Below, one piece after another: positions 54,317 through 62,914 of a stretch of DNA of 64,000 nucleotides. The notes beneath the pieces are model-generated. The model ran no database searches. It was not told where the DNA came from and saw only the letters and a list, made by a program, of their open reading frames with translations. A program made the position numbers and the translations under genes. The stretch spans positions 1 to 64,000 of the forward strand of contig NZ_JBLFBO010000011.1 in NCBI RefSeq assembly GCF_047338595.1, given 5' to 3'. Source of the stretch: Nitrospira_D sp019636945. GTDB taxonomy: Bacteria > Nitrospirota > Nitrospiria > Nitrospirales > Nitrospiraceae. Within the stretch, counting starts at the first letter, position 1. Each line of letters begins with the position of its first letter.

Positions 54317-55192
54317 TTAGGTGACTCTGATATTGACAGCCCGTTCACGGGATGCTTCGTGGGTGGCCTGACGAAGGAGTTCGAGGACGACTTGGTTCCA
54401 GCCGGCAGGACCGATACCAGGGGCTCGGATGAGGTTCGGCAGATTGATGTCCGGATCATACGAGCCATCAGGCCGTTTCACCAACACCGGATGATCGACC
54501 GTCAGGAGGAGCGGAAGATCGTTCAAACTATCGCCAATGCCGATCGTCTCGATCTCTTCAGGGAGATGTTGTCCATGCTCCTGTCGTCTATAGCAGCGGA
54601 GCAGGAGTTCTGCGGCTCGGCCTTTGTCGTTATTCCCGGTTAAATGGAAGAATCGCCCCCCTCTCGTCCAGTTCAGGCCTCGTGTGACGATCTGCCGACA
54701 AATCTCCTCAATCAACTTTGGCGGACCATTCACAAGGAACGGTTCATCAAACTCTCGCAGTTTGGCCCGCAGCGCATCCTCTCGCATCAGTCCTGTCGTC
54801 GCCATAATCTCGTCGACCGAGAGGTCACCGAATCCTTGTAGTGGGGTCCCTACGGCTTCCTCAATTTGTCGGAGGACATCGCGAAGCAGCGCATAGGGGG
54901 TGCCGAGCTCAATGACATGATAGGAGGCTCGGCGGCGTGACCGCTCAGGCTGGAAGCCAAAGGTGTCAAGCGGGACATAGACCGCCGCACCGTTCTCGAC
55001 GATGAACGGATGCTGATGGTCAAGGCGTTCCCGTAGTGGCTCGATTTCCGCGCGAGTCTTTCCGGAGACGAGGATGATGGGGATCTGCTCGGCACGAAGG
55101 GCGTTCAACGCCGGTCGCGCTTCGTCGAAGGAATACGTCTCGCTGTCCAACAGACAGCCGTCCAAGTCCGTGAGTAGAAGGTAGCGTGGCAT
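54317..55192 (-). CDS. HAD phosphatase of the mannosyl/glucosyl-3-phosphoglycerate phosphatase type
   Basis: A 291-residue HAD enzyme. The nucleophile motif is LLTDLDGCLLD with D9 and D11. Later it has ILVSGKTRAEIEPLRERL, PFIVENGAAVYVP, a lysine in GNNDKGRAAELLL and IGIGDSLNDLPLLLTVD. This is the pattern of the MPGP family (Cof-type subclass IIB), which removes phosphate from mannosyl- or glucosyl-3-phosphoglycerate. It is the last gene of a minus-strand run with a GpgS-like transferase, so glucosyl-3-phosphoglycerate is the likely substrate. The product would be the osmolyte glucosylglycerate. Confidence 0.85.
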   Translation of the reverse strand: MPRYLLLTDLDGCLLDSETYSFDEARPALNALRAEQIPIILVSGKTRAEIEPLRERLDHQHPFIVENGAAVYVPLDTFGFQPERSRRRASYHVIELGTPYALLRDVLRQIEEAVGTPLQGFGDLSVDEIMATTGLMREDALRAKLREFDEPFLVNGPPKLIEEICRQIVTRGLNWTRGGRFFHLTGNNDKGRAAELLLRCYRRQEHGQHLPEEIETIGIGDSLNDLPLLLTVDHPVLVKRPDGSYDPDINLPNLIRAPGIGPAGWNQVVLELLRQATHEASRERAVNIRVT

Positions 55193-55197
55193 AGCGG

Positions 55198-55905
55198 TTA
55201 TAGGTGTCGTAAGTCCTCGTTGACCTGTGAACGGGAGTGTCCGATGAGACGTCGCTCCAAGAAATCTTTGGCGAGATCCTTTCCTCCCAACCCCAAGGCA
55301 AGCGCTGCGGCCAGGACCAAGCCACCCCAGGTAATCCCAAATCCAACCACCACGATATGCTGGGCGATGCCGAGTTGCTCAAGCGCCATGGCAACCGTCA
55401 GAAGCTGAATGCCCCAGCGTGTACCGGCGGCAATCCAGCGAGCCGGCGGCAATCCCGCATTGACGGCAGCGATCAGGACGGCCTGGGACACGAAATTTGA
55501 GACGAGATAGCCGATGATGCCGATGACGGCGGCTGTGACCAGGTGCGGAATATAGGATAACAGGGAATGGGCGGCTTCGTTGATCGGGGCCACATTCAGC
55601 GCGCCCAGCGAAGCAGTGGTAGAAAAAATGACGATGAGCCAATAGGTGACTCTGCCGATGATGTAGGAAGGATCACTCTTGATGCCTCCCCTGAGAAGGG
55701 CTGCGGCGATTCCGATCCGATCACAGAGTCGATCCAGGCCGATCATCCGAAGCAGACGCTCCATAAAATGGCCTGCTCCCCACGCCACGGCCAGACCGAC
55801 CAACAGGAGGATCATCATGGCCAGGACCTTGGGAAGGATGGCGAGTACATGCTCGCCGAGCGCCGTAACGGGTCCGAGTAACGTCTGTTCCCAGGTTGAC
55901 GTCAT
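55198..55905 (-). CDS. Small-conductance mechanosensitive-channel-like membrane protein (TM-helix type)
   Basis: A 235-residue membrane protein with four or five helices: VLAMMILLLVGLAVAWGAGH, YWLIVIFSTTASLGAL, LVTAAVIGIIGYLVSNFVSQ, and VVGFGITWGGLVLAAALALG with the LGLGGKDLAKDFLER end. This is the conserved TM-helix arrangement (PF05552-type) seen in MscS-related proteins that lack the large cytoplasmic beta/alpha domain. It sits between the osmolyte phosphatase and glycosyltransferase genes, overlapping the latter by 4 bases. Osmotic release or sensing is therefore a sensible inference. Confidence 0.75.
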   Translation of the reverse strand: MTSTWEQTLLGPVTALGEHVLAILPKVLAMMILLLVGLAVAWGAGHFMERLLRMIGLDRLCDRIGIAAALLRGGIKSDPSYIIGRVTYWLIVIFSTTASLGALNVAPINEAAHSLLSYIPHLVTAAVIGIIGYLVSNFVSQAVLIAAVNAGLPPARWIAAGTRWGIQLLTVAMALEQLGIAQHIVVVGFGITWGGLVLAAALALGLGGKDLAKDFLERRLIGHSRSQVNEDLRHL

Positions 55906-57230
55906 GGCTGGCTCCTTTCAGGTCTCGAAGGGGCGGTACTGACGACATCCCTCGCATCATGGGACTGAGGCCAACGAGTCACGAGATACTCTTTCTCTTT
56001 TTCAAATGTTCGGCAGAGTGTTTCGATCAGGTGTTCGGCTTCCGCTGTCGTCAGTCCCTGACTATCCAGCACGAACGAAGCGGTCTTCCCTAAATAGAGC
56101 GGAGTCAAGGCCTTAAGGAGATGCTCTTGTGGCAGCACATTGCGATGATGTGCCAGTGCGGCGTCGTAAATGATGTGCGCCCACAAGGAATCGGGGATAC
56201 GGAAATCCCGTGCAGGAACCTCCCGAAGTCGAGACAGCTGTTCGAGTACCTCTTCGGAGAGTATGCGTACCCAAATGTCGTGTAAATCAGTCAGGCCGAG
56301 ATGAAATAAATCGATCATCCGTTCGACGTTCACATTCACGGGCTCGACGCCCACCTCATATTGGAAGCCGAAGAGCGGCACCTTCCGCGATTCAGTCACA
56401 GAGAGCCAGGCTGGGGCATGCGCTTCCATCAGGGCGAACAAGGCTCCTACGACCTGTCGCAACATGGAGGAAAGATCTGCGGCCGGGTCTTTCGGGTCAT
56501 GAATCTTGGCACCGAGAAAACTCTGGCAGACCTTGGCGCCGTTCGTGATGGCTTCAGTCGTCATCCAAATGTCGATGCCAAACCGCGCGACATCGGATTC
56601 CCACACGTGCTTTTCAAGATAGTGCTGGGCGAGTTCTCCGGTGAATCCGAAATCTCCTCCGATCGGCTGACGAACTTCTTGACCGTAGAGGGCGCGAGTC
56701 AAGGGATAGGCGATGCTGTTCGTGATGGTGCCGTCGTACTTGTGGCGTCGATAATAGGGCGCCACGTAATCATATCCTTCCTTGATGATGGGGCGAAGGA
56801 GCAGCTCCATCCACTCAGGCGTGATGCTCCGCACATCCGAATCAACCACGGCACAGGCTTTCACTTTCAGCCGTCGGGCGATCTCAAAAATGGTGCGGAA
56901 TGCGCTCCCCTTGCCGGGGATTCCATGATACGGGGTCACAATCCGGTGCAGCGTGCTTTGCCGATCGCTGATAAAGAGCGGTTCGAGATCAACCATGGTA
57001 TGGGCGACCATGGCCGGCGTTTCATCGGTGGAGCCTCCGTCTGAGTTCACCAGGACGGCGCGATACCCATGGAAATATTTGGCCAGACCTGCGCCGACCG
57101 CACGAACGACATGGCCGATCGTTTTCGCATTGTTGAAGCTGGGAATGCCGACCAGAATGTCGGCATGGTGGACCGCATCCAGCAGATCTTCCGTTTCAGC
57201 AGTGAGTGGAATCAAGCCGTTGTTGATCAT
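55902..57230 (-). CDS. Glycosyltransferase, GT2/GT-A fold, in osmolyte operon
   Basis: A 442-residue glycosyltransferase with ILVGIPSFNNAKTIGHVVRA, LVNSDGGSTDETPA (62-73) and the DXD-like DSD (130-132) in AVVDSDVRS. The acceptor-side part is GQEVRQPIGGDFGFTGEL. The long C-terminal half (about 270-430) is helical. It overlaps the GpgS-like gene upstream and the channel-like gene downstream. It could make glucosylglycerate directly (Ggs-type) or add a second sugar to it; sequence alone does not decide. Confidence 0.78.
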   Translation of the reverse strand: MINNGLIPLTAETEDLLDAVHHADILVGIPSFNNAKTIGHVVRAVGAGLAKYFHGYRAVLVNSDGGSTDETPAMVAHTMVDLEPLFISDRQSTLHRIVTPYHGIPGKGSAFRTIFEIARRLKVKACAVVDSDVRSITPEWMELLLRPIIKEGYDYVAPYYRRHKYDGTITNSIAYPLTRALYGQEVRQPIGGDFGFTGELAQHYLEKHVWESDVARFGIDIWMTTEAITNGAKVCQSFLGAKIHDPKDPAADLSSMLRQVVGALFALMEAHAPAWLSVTESRKVPLFGFQYEVGVEPVNVNVERMIDLFHLGLTDLHDIWVRILSEEVLEQLSRLREVPARDFRIPDSLWAHIIYDAALAHHRNVLPQEHLLKALTPLYLGKTASFVLDSQGLTTAEAEHLIETLCRTFEKEKEYLVTRWPQSHDARDVVSTAPSRPERSQP

Positions 57231-58471
57231 GAGACAGGCTGTCGTGTTTCCGCTGCAGGGTCCCAGGCATGGTCTTGCTCGACCGCATCCATGAGCCGAT
57301 GGAAAATATCGGGGACGGCGTGGGTCACGCGGCTCCAGTTCGAAATCATGGGGACACCGAGGGGGTCTTCAAGAAAGCTATCAGTGGCGAGCGTCATCCC
57401 GCGGAGAAACACCTCAACCGCCCGTCGTTCTTCATGGCGATCGAACCGCAGGCTGTTGATCGCCGCATCATTTTCGTATCGACTGATGGCTTCCTGCGCG
57501 GCCTGCAGGTACGTTGCGCGCAAGGTTTTGAGCGTACTTTCAGAGAGAACCAACCCTTCGCTTGCCAGATTGCGGAACAGCGATTTTGTGATGTCTACGC
57601 ACATTTTCAACAAACCGGCGTCCGGATTGTGAGTGGAGAGGGTTTGATGCTTATGCTCATAGGCATCGGCGATATCGGCTTGGCAGATCCGCCGCAGCGC
57701 GCAATTCCGGTAGACCTCGGCCAACATCCCGACTTCGAGCCCCCAATCACCAGGAATACGATTGATCCAGGCCAGATCTCGCACCATTGCAAACTCACCG
57801 GCCAGCGGGTACCGAAAACTGTCGAGAAACGAGAGGAGAGAGTGCGGCCCGACCAGCATTTGCAGACTGCGGATCAGCGGCGTGATGAAGAGACGTGTCA
57901 CACGCCCATGCATCCGGTCCGTCACACGGCTGTAGTAGCCTTTACAAAATTCGTAGGCAAGGTTCGGATTGGCGATGGGATAGCAGAGGCGAGCCAGATA
58001 TTGGCGATCGTAACTCACAATGTCGCAGTCATGGAGCGCAATGACCTGGCTTTGGCCCCGAGCCAGGACATAGCCGTAGGCCGTCCAACACCCGCGCCCC
58101 TTGCCCTGATGTCCGATATCGATCTCATGCGAGACCAGCACATTCAGGATCGCTTGGATGCGAGCGCCGTCGTTCCAGATGACGCGGACTCGTTGAGGGA
58201 GTTGGGAAAAGAATTGCTTGGCCAGCCTGAATTCCAAGGCGGAGGCGTGATCCAACGAGATGACAATTTCATTGATGTAGCGCACCTCGCTCAAGATGTC
58301 GACGATACGTTTGAGGGCCGGTCGTTCAAGCTCTGCATAGAGCGACGGGAGGACCAGCGCAATCGGAGTCGTTTTTGCATACCGCTCCAGTTCCTGCTCA
58401 AGCTGTTCGGTATTGGGTTGGCCGAGCCGGTGCAGGACGGTGACGACGCCATTTTGATAAAAATCCGACAA
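57227..58471 (-). CDS. gpgS: Glucosyl-3-phosphoglycerate synthase-like glycosyltransferase (GpgS, GT81)
   Basis: A 414-residue GT-A enzyme. It has PIALVLPSLYAELERPALKR at about 35-54, VIWNDGARIQAIL at 97-109, GHQGKGRGCWTAYGYVLARG at 120-139, and the metal-binding HDCDIV (147-152). The acceptor-side segment is YPLAGEFAMVRDLAWINRIP, followed by WGLEVGMLAEVY. This order and the two-glycine GKGRG loop are those of GpgS of Persephonella and mycobacteria, which join NDP-glucose and 3-phosphoglycerate. It heads the operon GpgS-GT-channel-phosphatase, each overlapping or nearly so. Confidence 0.85.
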   Translation of the reverse strand: MSDFYQNGVVTVLHRLGQPNTEQLEQELERYAKTTPIALVLPSLYAELERPALKRIVDILSEVRYINEIVISLDHASALEFRLAKQFFSQLPQRVRVIWNDGARIQAILNVLVSHEIDIGHQGKGRGCWTAYGYVLARGQSQVIALHDCDIVSYDRQYLARLCYPIANPNLAYEFCKGYYSRVTDRMHGRVTRLFITPLIRSLQMLVGPHSLLSFLDSFRYPLAGEFAMVRDLAWINRIPGDWGLEVGMLAEVYRNCALRRICQADIADAYEHKHQTLSTHNPDAGLLKMCVDITKSLFRNLASEGLVLSESTLKTLRATYLQAAQEAISRYENDAAINSLRFDRHEERRAVEVFLRGMTLATDSFLEDPLGVPMISNWSRVTHAVPDIFHRLMDAVEQDHAWDPAAETRQPVS

Positions 58472-58718
58472 GATATCCTCTTGGCCGGTCTTCGATTATT
58501 GCTGAACGCAGATCCGGCGTAAAGACGGTGAGGCAAGAGTCTCTATTCTGCCTAGACGTCTCCTCATAAAGCAAATGAACAAATCTGCACGGGCCGTGCC
58601 ACTACTGACTTTGGTGGAAGAGTGAGTCTGTGGGGACTTTCCGGAGAATCTGGGGGAGTGATGCTCTGTAAAAACTCTCAGGGGTGTAGGGGAAAGCAGA
58701 CAGACTGGATGATTTCCC

Positions 58719-60380
58719 CTATGGCTTATCGGTGGACAGTTTCTTTCCCAGGCGCCGAGCCAGGCGGACCATGCCGGGAGAGCGGTCATTGGGGCTGAGC
58801 AGGATGTTGAGCACATATAGGTGATCTTGGTCGGCAAACGCAGCGGAGAGGTGTTGCTGGAACTCCCGCTGGGTACTCACGCGTACACCGTTCCCGCCTC
58901 CGATCAGATCGCAGATCTTGTCGTAGTGCCATTCATGCACGTCGTTAAAGGGGCCTTCCAAAATCTCTCGCTCCGTCGAATAGCCACGGTTATTCAAAAG
59001 GATCACAATCGGGGATTGCCTGTAGCGGACACAACTGGCTAGCTCCGTTCCGGTCATTTGGAAGGCGCCATCTCCCACGAGCACGATCGGTCGCAGGCTA
59101 GGGTCGGCGAACGAGGCGCCTAGTGCCGCCGGGACGGCGAACCCCATTGACGTGTAGTAGGCTGGTGACAGAAACTCGAACCGATGGCGAACATGCAGGT
59201 CAGCCGCAGCAAAGAGCGATTCCCCCACGTCCGCGATCACAACGGTCTTCTCGGTGAGTACAGTATCCAGATGCCGGAAGAGCCCTTCCAACGTCACTGG
59301 GGCATCCAGATCCGGCGCCGTTGGTACTGGTACGGTTCTGACTGGGAGTGTCCGTTGGGAGCGTGAAAAAGAAGGGAGTGGCGATCGCACCAGCCCTTGA
59401 ACGAAATCCTGGAACTTGATGGAGTCATACCGATGGTGTTTGATGGCGACTCGATCAGCAGTCGCATGGATGGTTCGGCCTTCGGATAACAATGGGGATG
59501 TCGCATCCAGATCTTCTACGTCGGATAGAATGGATCCCAGGATCAGCAAGCAGTCGGAATCGTTAATAAACTGCTGGACATCTTCTCGAGCAATCAGCCC
59601 GCCATACACGCCGACATAGAGCGGATGGTCTTCGCGAATGATTGATTTCCCGAGCAGCGTTGAGGCGATAGGAATATTGAGTTGCTCAACGAGTCGGGTG
59701 AGATCATCCTGAAGCCCGAACCGACCGACTTCTGCCCCCACGAGCATGGCTGGGCGTTTGGCCGACGCCAACATGATCCGTACTTCACTGAGGGCTTCTT
59801 CCAACGCGGCGGGGTCGCTTGGTGTATCCTCAATACACATCGGTCTCATGCCGCCGGTGAGCGGACAGTGGACCATGTCTCTGGGAATCTCGATATAGAT
59901 GGGGCGGCGGTAGCGCAGGAGGGCGGCAAAGGCCCGGTCCATTTCACGTTCGGCGGTCAAGGGATCGTCGAGCGTGACCGCAGCAACGGTCATTCGCTCA
60001 AAGACCTCTCGTTGCGTTCCGAAGTCGCGGACCATATGATGCAGATAGGGTGTGCGAGTTCGTTCAGACAGACCGGGCGAGCCGGTGAGGAGCACCACTG
60101 GCGACCGTTCAGCATAGGCGCAGGCAATGGCATTGACGGTGTTGAGACCGCCGACGCAATAGGTGACGCAGACCGCTCCGATCCCGTTGATGCGTGCATA
60201 GGCGTCTGCCGCAAACCCGGCGCAGTCTTCTCGCGTGGTTCCGACGTGTTTGATGGGCGAGGCTTCGATCAGTTGATACAACGAGAGCACATAGTCGCCG
60301 GGAATGCCGAAGATATGACGGACTCCGAGATGATGTAAGCGGTCTAAGACGGCTGATCCAATCGTTGGTTTGTGACCCAT
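58719..60380 (-). CDS. ThDP-dependent 2-oxo acid decarboxylase (pyruvate/indolepyruvate decarboxylase family)
   Basis: A 553-residue ThDP enzyme. N-terminal pyrimidine-binding part: GVRHIFGIPGDYVLSLYQLI and TREDCAGFAADAYAR, with the cofactor Glu. The HH pair in TPYLHHMVRDF is the hallmark of pyruvate/indolepyruvate decarboxylases rather than acetolactate synthases. The C-terminal ThDP motif is VGDGAFQMTGTELA followed by LLNNRGYSTE. It should convert a 2-oxo acid to an aldehyde plus CO2; substrate choice cannot be read. It stands alone. Confidence 0.88.
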   Translation of the reverse strand: MGHKPTIGSAVLDRLHHLGVRHIFGIPGDYVLSLYQLIEASPIKHVGTTREDCAGFAADAYARINGIGAVCVTYCVGGLNTVNAIACAYAERSPVVLLTGSPGLSERTRTPYLHHMVRDFGTQREVFERMTVAAVTLDDPLTAEREMDRAFAALLRYRRPIYIEIPRDMVHCPLTGGMRPMCIEDTPSDPAALEEALSEVRIMLASAKRPAMLVGAEVGRFGLQDDLTRLVEQLNIPIASTLLGKSIIREDHPLYVGVYGGLIAREDVQQFINDSDCLLILGSILSDVEDLDATSPLLSEGRTIHATADRVAIKHHRYDSIKFQDFVQGLVRSPLPSFSRSQRTLPVRTVPVPTAPDLDAPVTLEGLFRHLDTVLTEKTVVIADVGESLFAAADLHVRHRFEFLSPAYYTSMGFAVPAALGASFADPSLRPIVLVGDGAFQMTGTELASCVRYRQSPIVILLNNRGYSTEREILEGPFNDVHEWHYDKICDLIGGGNGVRVSTQREFQQHLSAAFADQDHLYVLNILLSPNDRSPGMVRLARRLGKKLSTDKP

Positions 60381-60517
60381 GAAATCGCTTTCTGTAGAGA
60401 GTTGAATACTTCAAGAAAACATACTGATGTCGGTTCGTCAAGAACTACCAGACGACACGCGATGTCTTATGATCACCCTGTATCCACCCACTTACCAGCT
60501 GAGGGGCAACAATAGCT

Positions 60518-61705
60518 ATGGGAAACGTTACGACACCGACTGCTCACGTCCGACTCACGTCACTCCGCGTCCCGGAGGGGCGGCCTCTCTGGCTCTTTGC
60601 CGGGCATGTCGGACCGTTGGTCGGTCAGGCAGCCGCAGGGGACCTGGTTGATGTGCTGACCACCGACGGGAAGTTCTATGGACGTGGTCTCTATAATCCT
60701 GCTTCCAAAATCCGCGTCCGTCTTCTGACATTTGAGGATGAGCTCATCGACGAGGCCTTTTGGCGGGGGAGAGTTCAGCAGGCGATCCGGCTCCGGCAGC
60801 GAGTCGTCACGCAGTCTAATGCCTATCGACTGATTTATGCCGAGGGTGATCGACTGCCGGGATTGATCGTGGATCGGTACGATCAGCTGCTGGTCATGCA
60901 ATGCTTATCGTTCGGCATGGATAGCCGGAAGGAACTCATCGCTGATGTGCTGATGAAGGAATTGAATGTAACAAGGGTCTATCTGAGGAACGAAGCCAAG
61001 AGTCGACAACTTGAAGGATTACCGCTTGAACGAGGATTTCTTCGAGGCAGTGGCCCGACTCAAGTCGAGATTCAGGAAGGGGCCCCCAAGTTTCTCGTCG
61101 ATGTGGAGAAGGGTCAGAAGACCGGTTGGTTTTGCGATCAACGGGAGAATCGGTTGGCGGCGGCCAAGCTTGCGGCAGGAGCCGAAGTGTTGGAAGTCTT
61201 TTGTCATACTGGCGCCTTCGGGATCCATGCCGCGTTGGCAGGGGCCGTATCAGTAGAGGGGCTCGATGTCAGTCTAGACACACTGGCCATGGCTCGAACG
61301 CACGCCACGATGAACAAGGTCGAGGATCGCTGCACCTATCGCCAAGCCGATGCGTTCGAGGAGATGCGTAAGCTGGTGAAGGCTGGCCGAAAGTATGATC
61401 TGGTGATGCTGGATCCACCAGCCTTCGCGCGCAGCCAACAGGCCCTGGCCGGCGCCTTGACTGGGTATAAGGATGTCAATCTCCTGGGCTTAAAACTGCT
61501 GAAGCCGGAAGGGTTTCTCGTGACCAGTTCCTGCTCTCATCCCGTTTCTGACGCAGATCTCTGGAAGAGCATCCGCCTCGCGGCCCGCGACGCCAAACGC
61601 GACATCCGGTTAATCGAGCAGCGTGGTCACAGCGCCGACCACCCCATCCTCGCCAGCATGCCGGAGACGCGATATCTGAAGTGTTTCATCGTGCAGGTGT
61701 TGTAG
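60518..61705 (+). CDS. Class I rRNA large-subunit methyltransferase (RlmI-like)
   Basis: A 395-residue protein with an N-terminal PUA-type RNA-binding domain (about 1-80) and a C-terminal SAM domain: VLEVFCHTGAFGIHAALAGA, then GLDVSLDTLAMARTHA, and LVMLDPPAFARSQ, the LDPPxF motif of the RlmI/RlmK/L family that methylates cytosine C5. In E. coli RlmI targets 23S rRNA C1962. The ATG follows CAATAGCT with only a weak ribosome site. Confidence 0.88.
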   Translation: MGNVTTPTAHVRLTSLRVPEGRPLWLFAGHVGPLVGQAAAGDLVDVLTTDGKFYGRGLYNPASKIRVRLLTFEDELIDEAFWRGRVQQAIRLRQRVVTQSNAYRLIYAEGDRLPGLIVDRYDQLLVMQCLSFGMDSRKELIADVLMKELNVTRVYLRNEAKSRQLEGLPLERGFLRGSGPTQVEIQEGAPKFLVDVEKGQKTGWFCDQRENRLAAAKLAAGAEVLEVFCHTGAFGIHAALAGAVSVEGLDVSLDTLAMARTHATMNKVEDRCTYRQADAFEEMRKLVKAGRKYDLVMLDPPAFARSQQALAGALTGYKDVNLLGLKLLKPEGFLVTSSCSHPVSDADLWKSIRLAARDAKRDIRLIEQRGHSADHPILASMPETRYLKCFIVQVL

Positions 61706-62045
61706 CGGCTCACATCCCGTCGCGAGGGATCTTGGGCAGTTGCAAGGTGGGTTGGGCTCTATTATCCGTCAGTATCGTCGGTCTATCCCCGGGCAAGCTG
61801 ATACCTTCTACTTGACAGAGCCTGAAGCTCAGTACAAGATTCTGCCGCGATAGACACGCACGTGTTGAGCAAGAGCGGCCGTGGAGCGAGGAGCCCGATC
61901 GCATAAGACGACAATCTGAAAACGGCATGGGCGCACAACGTGTCATGCCCCAATGGGAATAGGGTGGGCAATCGGTGTGCGTCAGCTGGTTTAGACAGAA
62001 GAGGACAGCGTGTCTTAACTGGATTATACAGGCCATCTAAACATT
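61706..62045. other. Intergenic region left of the cassette-like array
   Basis: No convincing gene. A 108-residue frame on the minus strand (61710-62036) has low protein-likeness, with many Ser, Cys and Arg, and no motif. If an integron once stood here, an integrase gene would be expected on the minus strand in this area. None is visible, nor any recognisable remnant. Confidence 0.4.
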
Positions 62046-62052
62046 GTTAGGC
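62046..62052 (+). other. Isolated integron core site (R' box) GTTAGGC
   Basis: GTTAGGC fits the consensus GTTRRRY cleaved by integron integrases. It stands 22 bases before the ATG of the Mrr-like gene, where the left boundary of a cassette would lie. No matching R'' box (RYYYAAC) with paired arms was found upstream, so it may be an attI-type site or the remnant of an attC site. Confidence 0.5.
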
Positions 62053-62074
62053 ATCGATAAGTCAGCGTTAGCAG

Positions 62075-62797
62075 ATGCGAATTTTTGACCACGAACCTGG
62101 AGATTGGAAGGAGTTGCAGGACCAAGTCGCACAACTGTTCTCAGAACTTGATTGCGATGTCACAGTGGGCAAGCGGGTTAAGCTTGTGCGGGGAGAGAAG
62201 GAGATCGATGTCGCGATACGTGACCGTCAAACGGTCCCGCCCTCCGTGTATCTGTGCGAGTGCAAGTTTTGGAGTAAGCCGATACCCCAAGAGGTCATCC
62301 ATGCTTTCAGAACAGTGCTTGCCGACTTCGGAGCGCACCGCGGGTTCATCATCTCTCGGGTGGGGTTTCAGTCTGGCGCTAAAGAGGCGGTGCAGAATAC
62401 CAATCTCGATCTCCTTACTTTCGAGGAACTTCAGGTACTATTCTTCGATCGTTGGCGGATTGCGATGGGGAAGAGATATCGCCCACAGGCTGATCGCCTG
62501 TTCCCTTACTGGGACTACCCGGGGAAGATGTCGAAGATCAAATGGAACGAAGAACACGTTCAGCGCCAGCAGCTTCTGATCAAGGCATATCACCCAATTC
62601 TACACATAGGTCCTCTCTTCGAGATGGAGGGCTCAGTATGGGCCCTCCCAATTGCGCTCCCACGGCTCAATGAGAGTGGAAACACCGACGGAACAATTAT
62701 TCTTACAACATACCGCCAGGTGTATGACTTCATTGAGAGCAGTAAGGACTTGGCGATGAAGCATTTTCAAGTGTTGTACGGCGAGATCGATGCCTAA
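62075..62797 (+). CDS. Restriction endonuclease-like (Mrr-type) protein, cassette gene 1
   Basis: A 240-residue protein. The N-terminal ~120 residues carry a PD-(D/E)XK nuclease pattern: WKELQDQVAQLFSELDCDV (helix), EKEIDVAIRD with D45, then YLCECKFWSKPI with E62 and K64, and HRGFIISRVGFQSGAKEA. This is the Mrr/PF04471-like restriction fold, intact at the catalytic positions. The C-terminal half is not recognised. Its TAA stop lies inside the GCCTAAC core site, a mark of integron cassettes. It might be a defence nuclease, but no methyltransferase is linked. Confidence 0.8.
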   Translation: MRIFDHEPGDWKELQDQVAQLFSELDCDVTVGKRVKLVRGEKEIDVAIRDRQTVPPSVYLCECKFWSKPIPQEVIHAFRTVLADFGAHRGFIISRVGFQSGAKEAVQNTNLDLLTFEELQVLFFDRWRIAMGKRYRPQADRLFPYWDYPGKMSKIKWNEEHVQRQQLLIKAYHPILHIGPLFEMEGSVWALPIALPRLNESGNTDGTIILTTYRQVYDFIESSKDLAMKHFQVLYGEIDA

Positions 62798-62887
62798 CCC
62801 CGCGTTCGAGCGGGGCACCCGGCAGCGTAGCTGCCGGGTGCCCTCGTCGCTTCCCTCCGCGGCACCTGCTCAACGCGATCGTTTGGC
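62792..62887 (+). other. Complete attC-like recombination site
   Basis: The site starts with R'' GCCTAAC (62792-62798) and ends with GTTTGGC (62881-62887), which fits GTTRRRY except for one base. The outer arms pair: CGCGTTCGAGCGGGG (62801-62815) against CCTGCTCAACGCG (62866-62878), one base shorter on the right, as expected for an extrahelical base. A perfect 13-base central hairpin, GGGCACCCGGCAG/CTGCCGGGTGCCC (62813-62843), has a 5-base loop. Total length 96 bases, within the usual 57-141. Confidence 0.75.
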
Positions 62888-62914
62888 CTCATATTTGTCC
62901 GCGGGACTTCATGC

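Noticed and set aside
57269..58522. A 417-residue open frame antisense to the GpgS-like gene
   Set aside because: Shadow of a gene with complete catalytic motifs; no motif of its own.
61710..62036. A 108-residue minus-strand frame as an integrase remnant
   Set aside because: No tyrosine-recombinase motif could be found, and the composition looks random.
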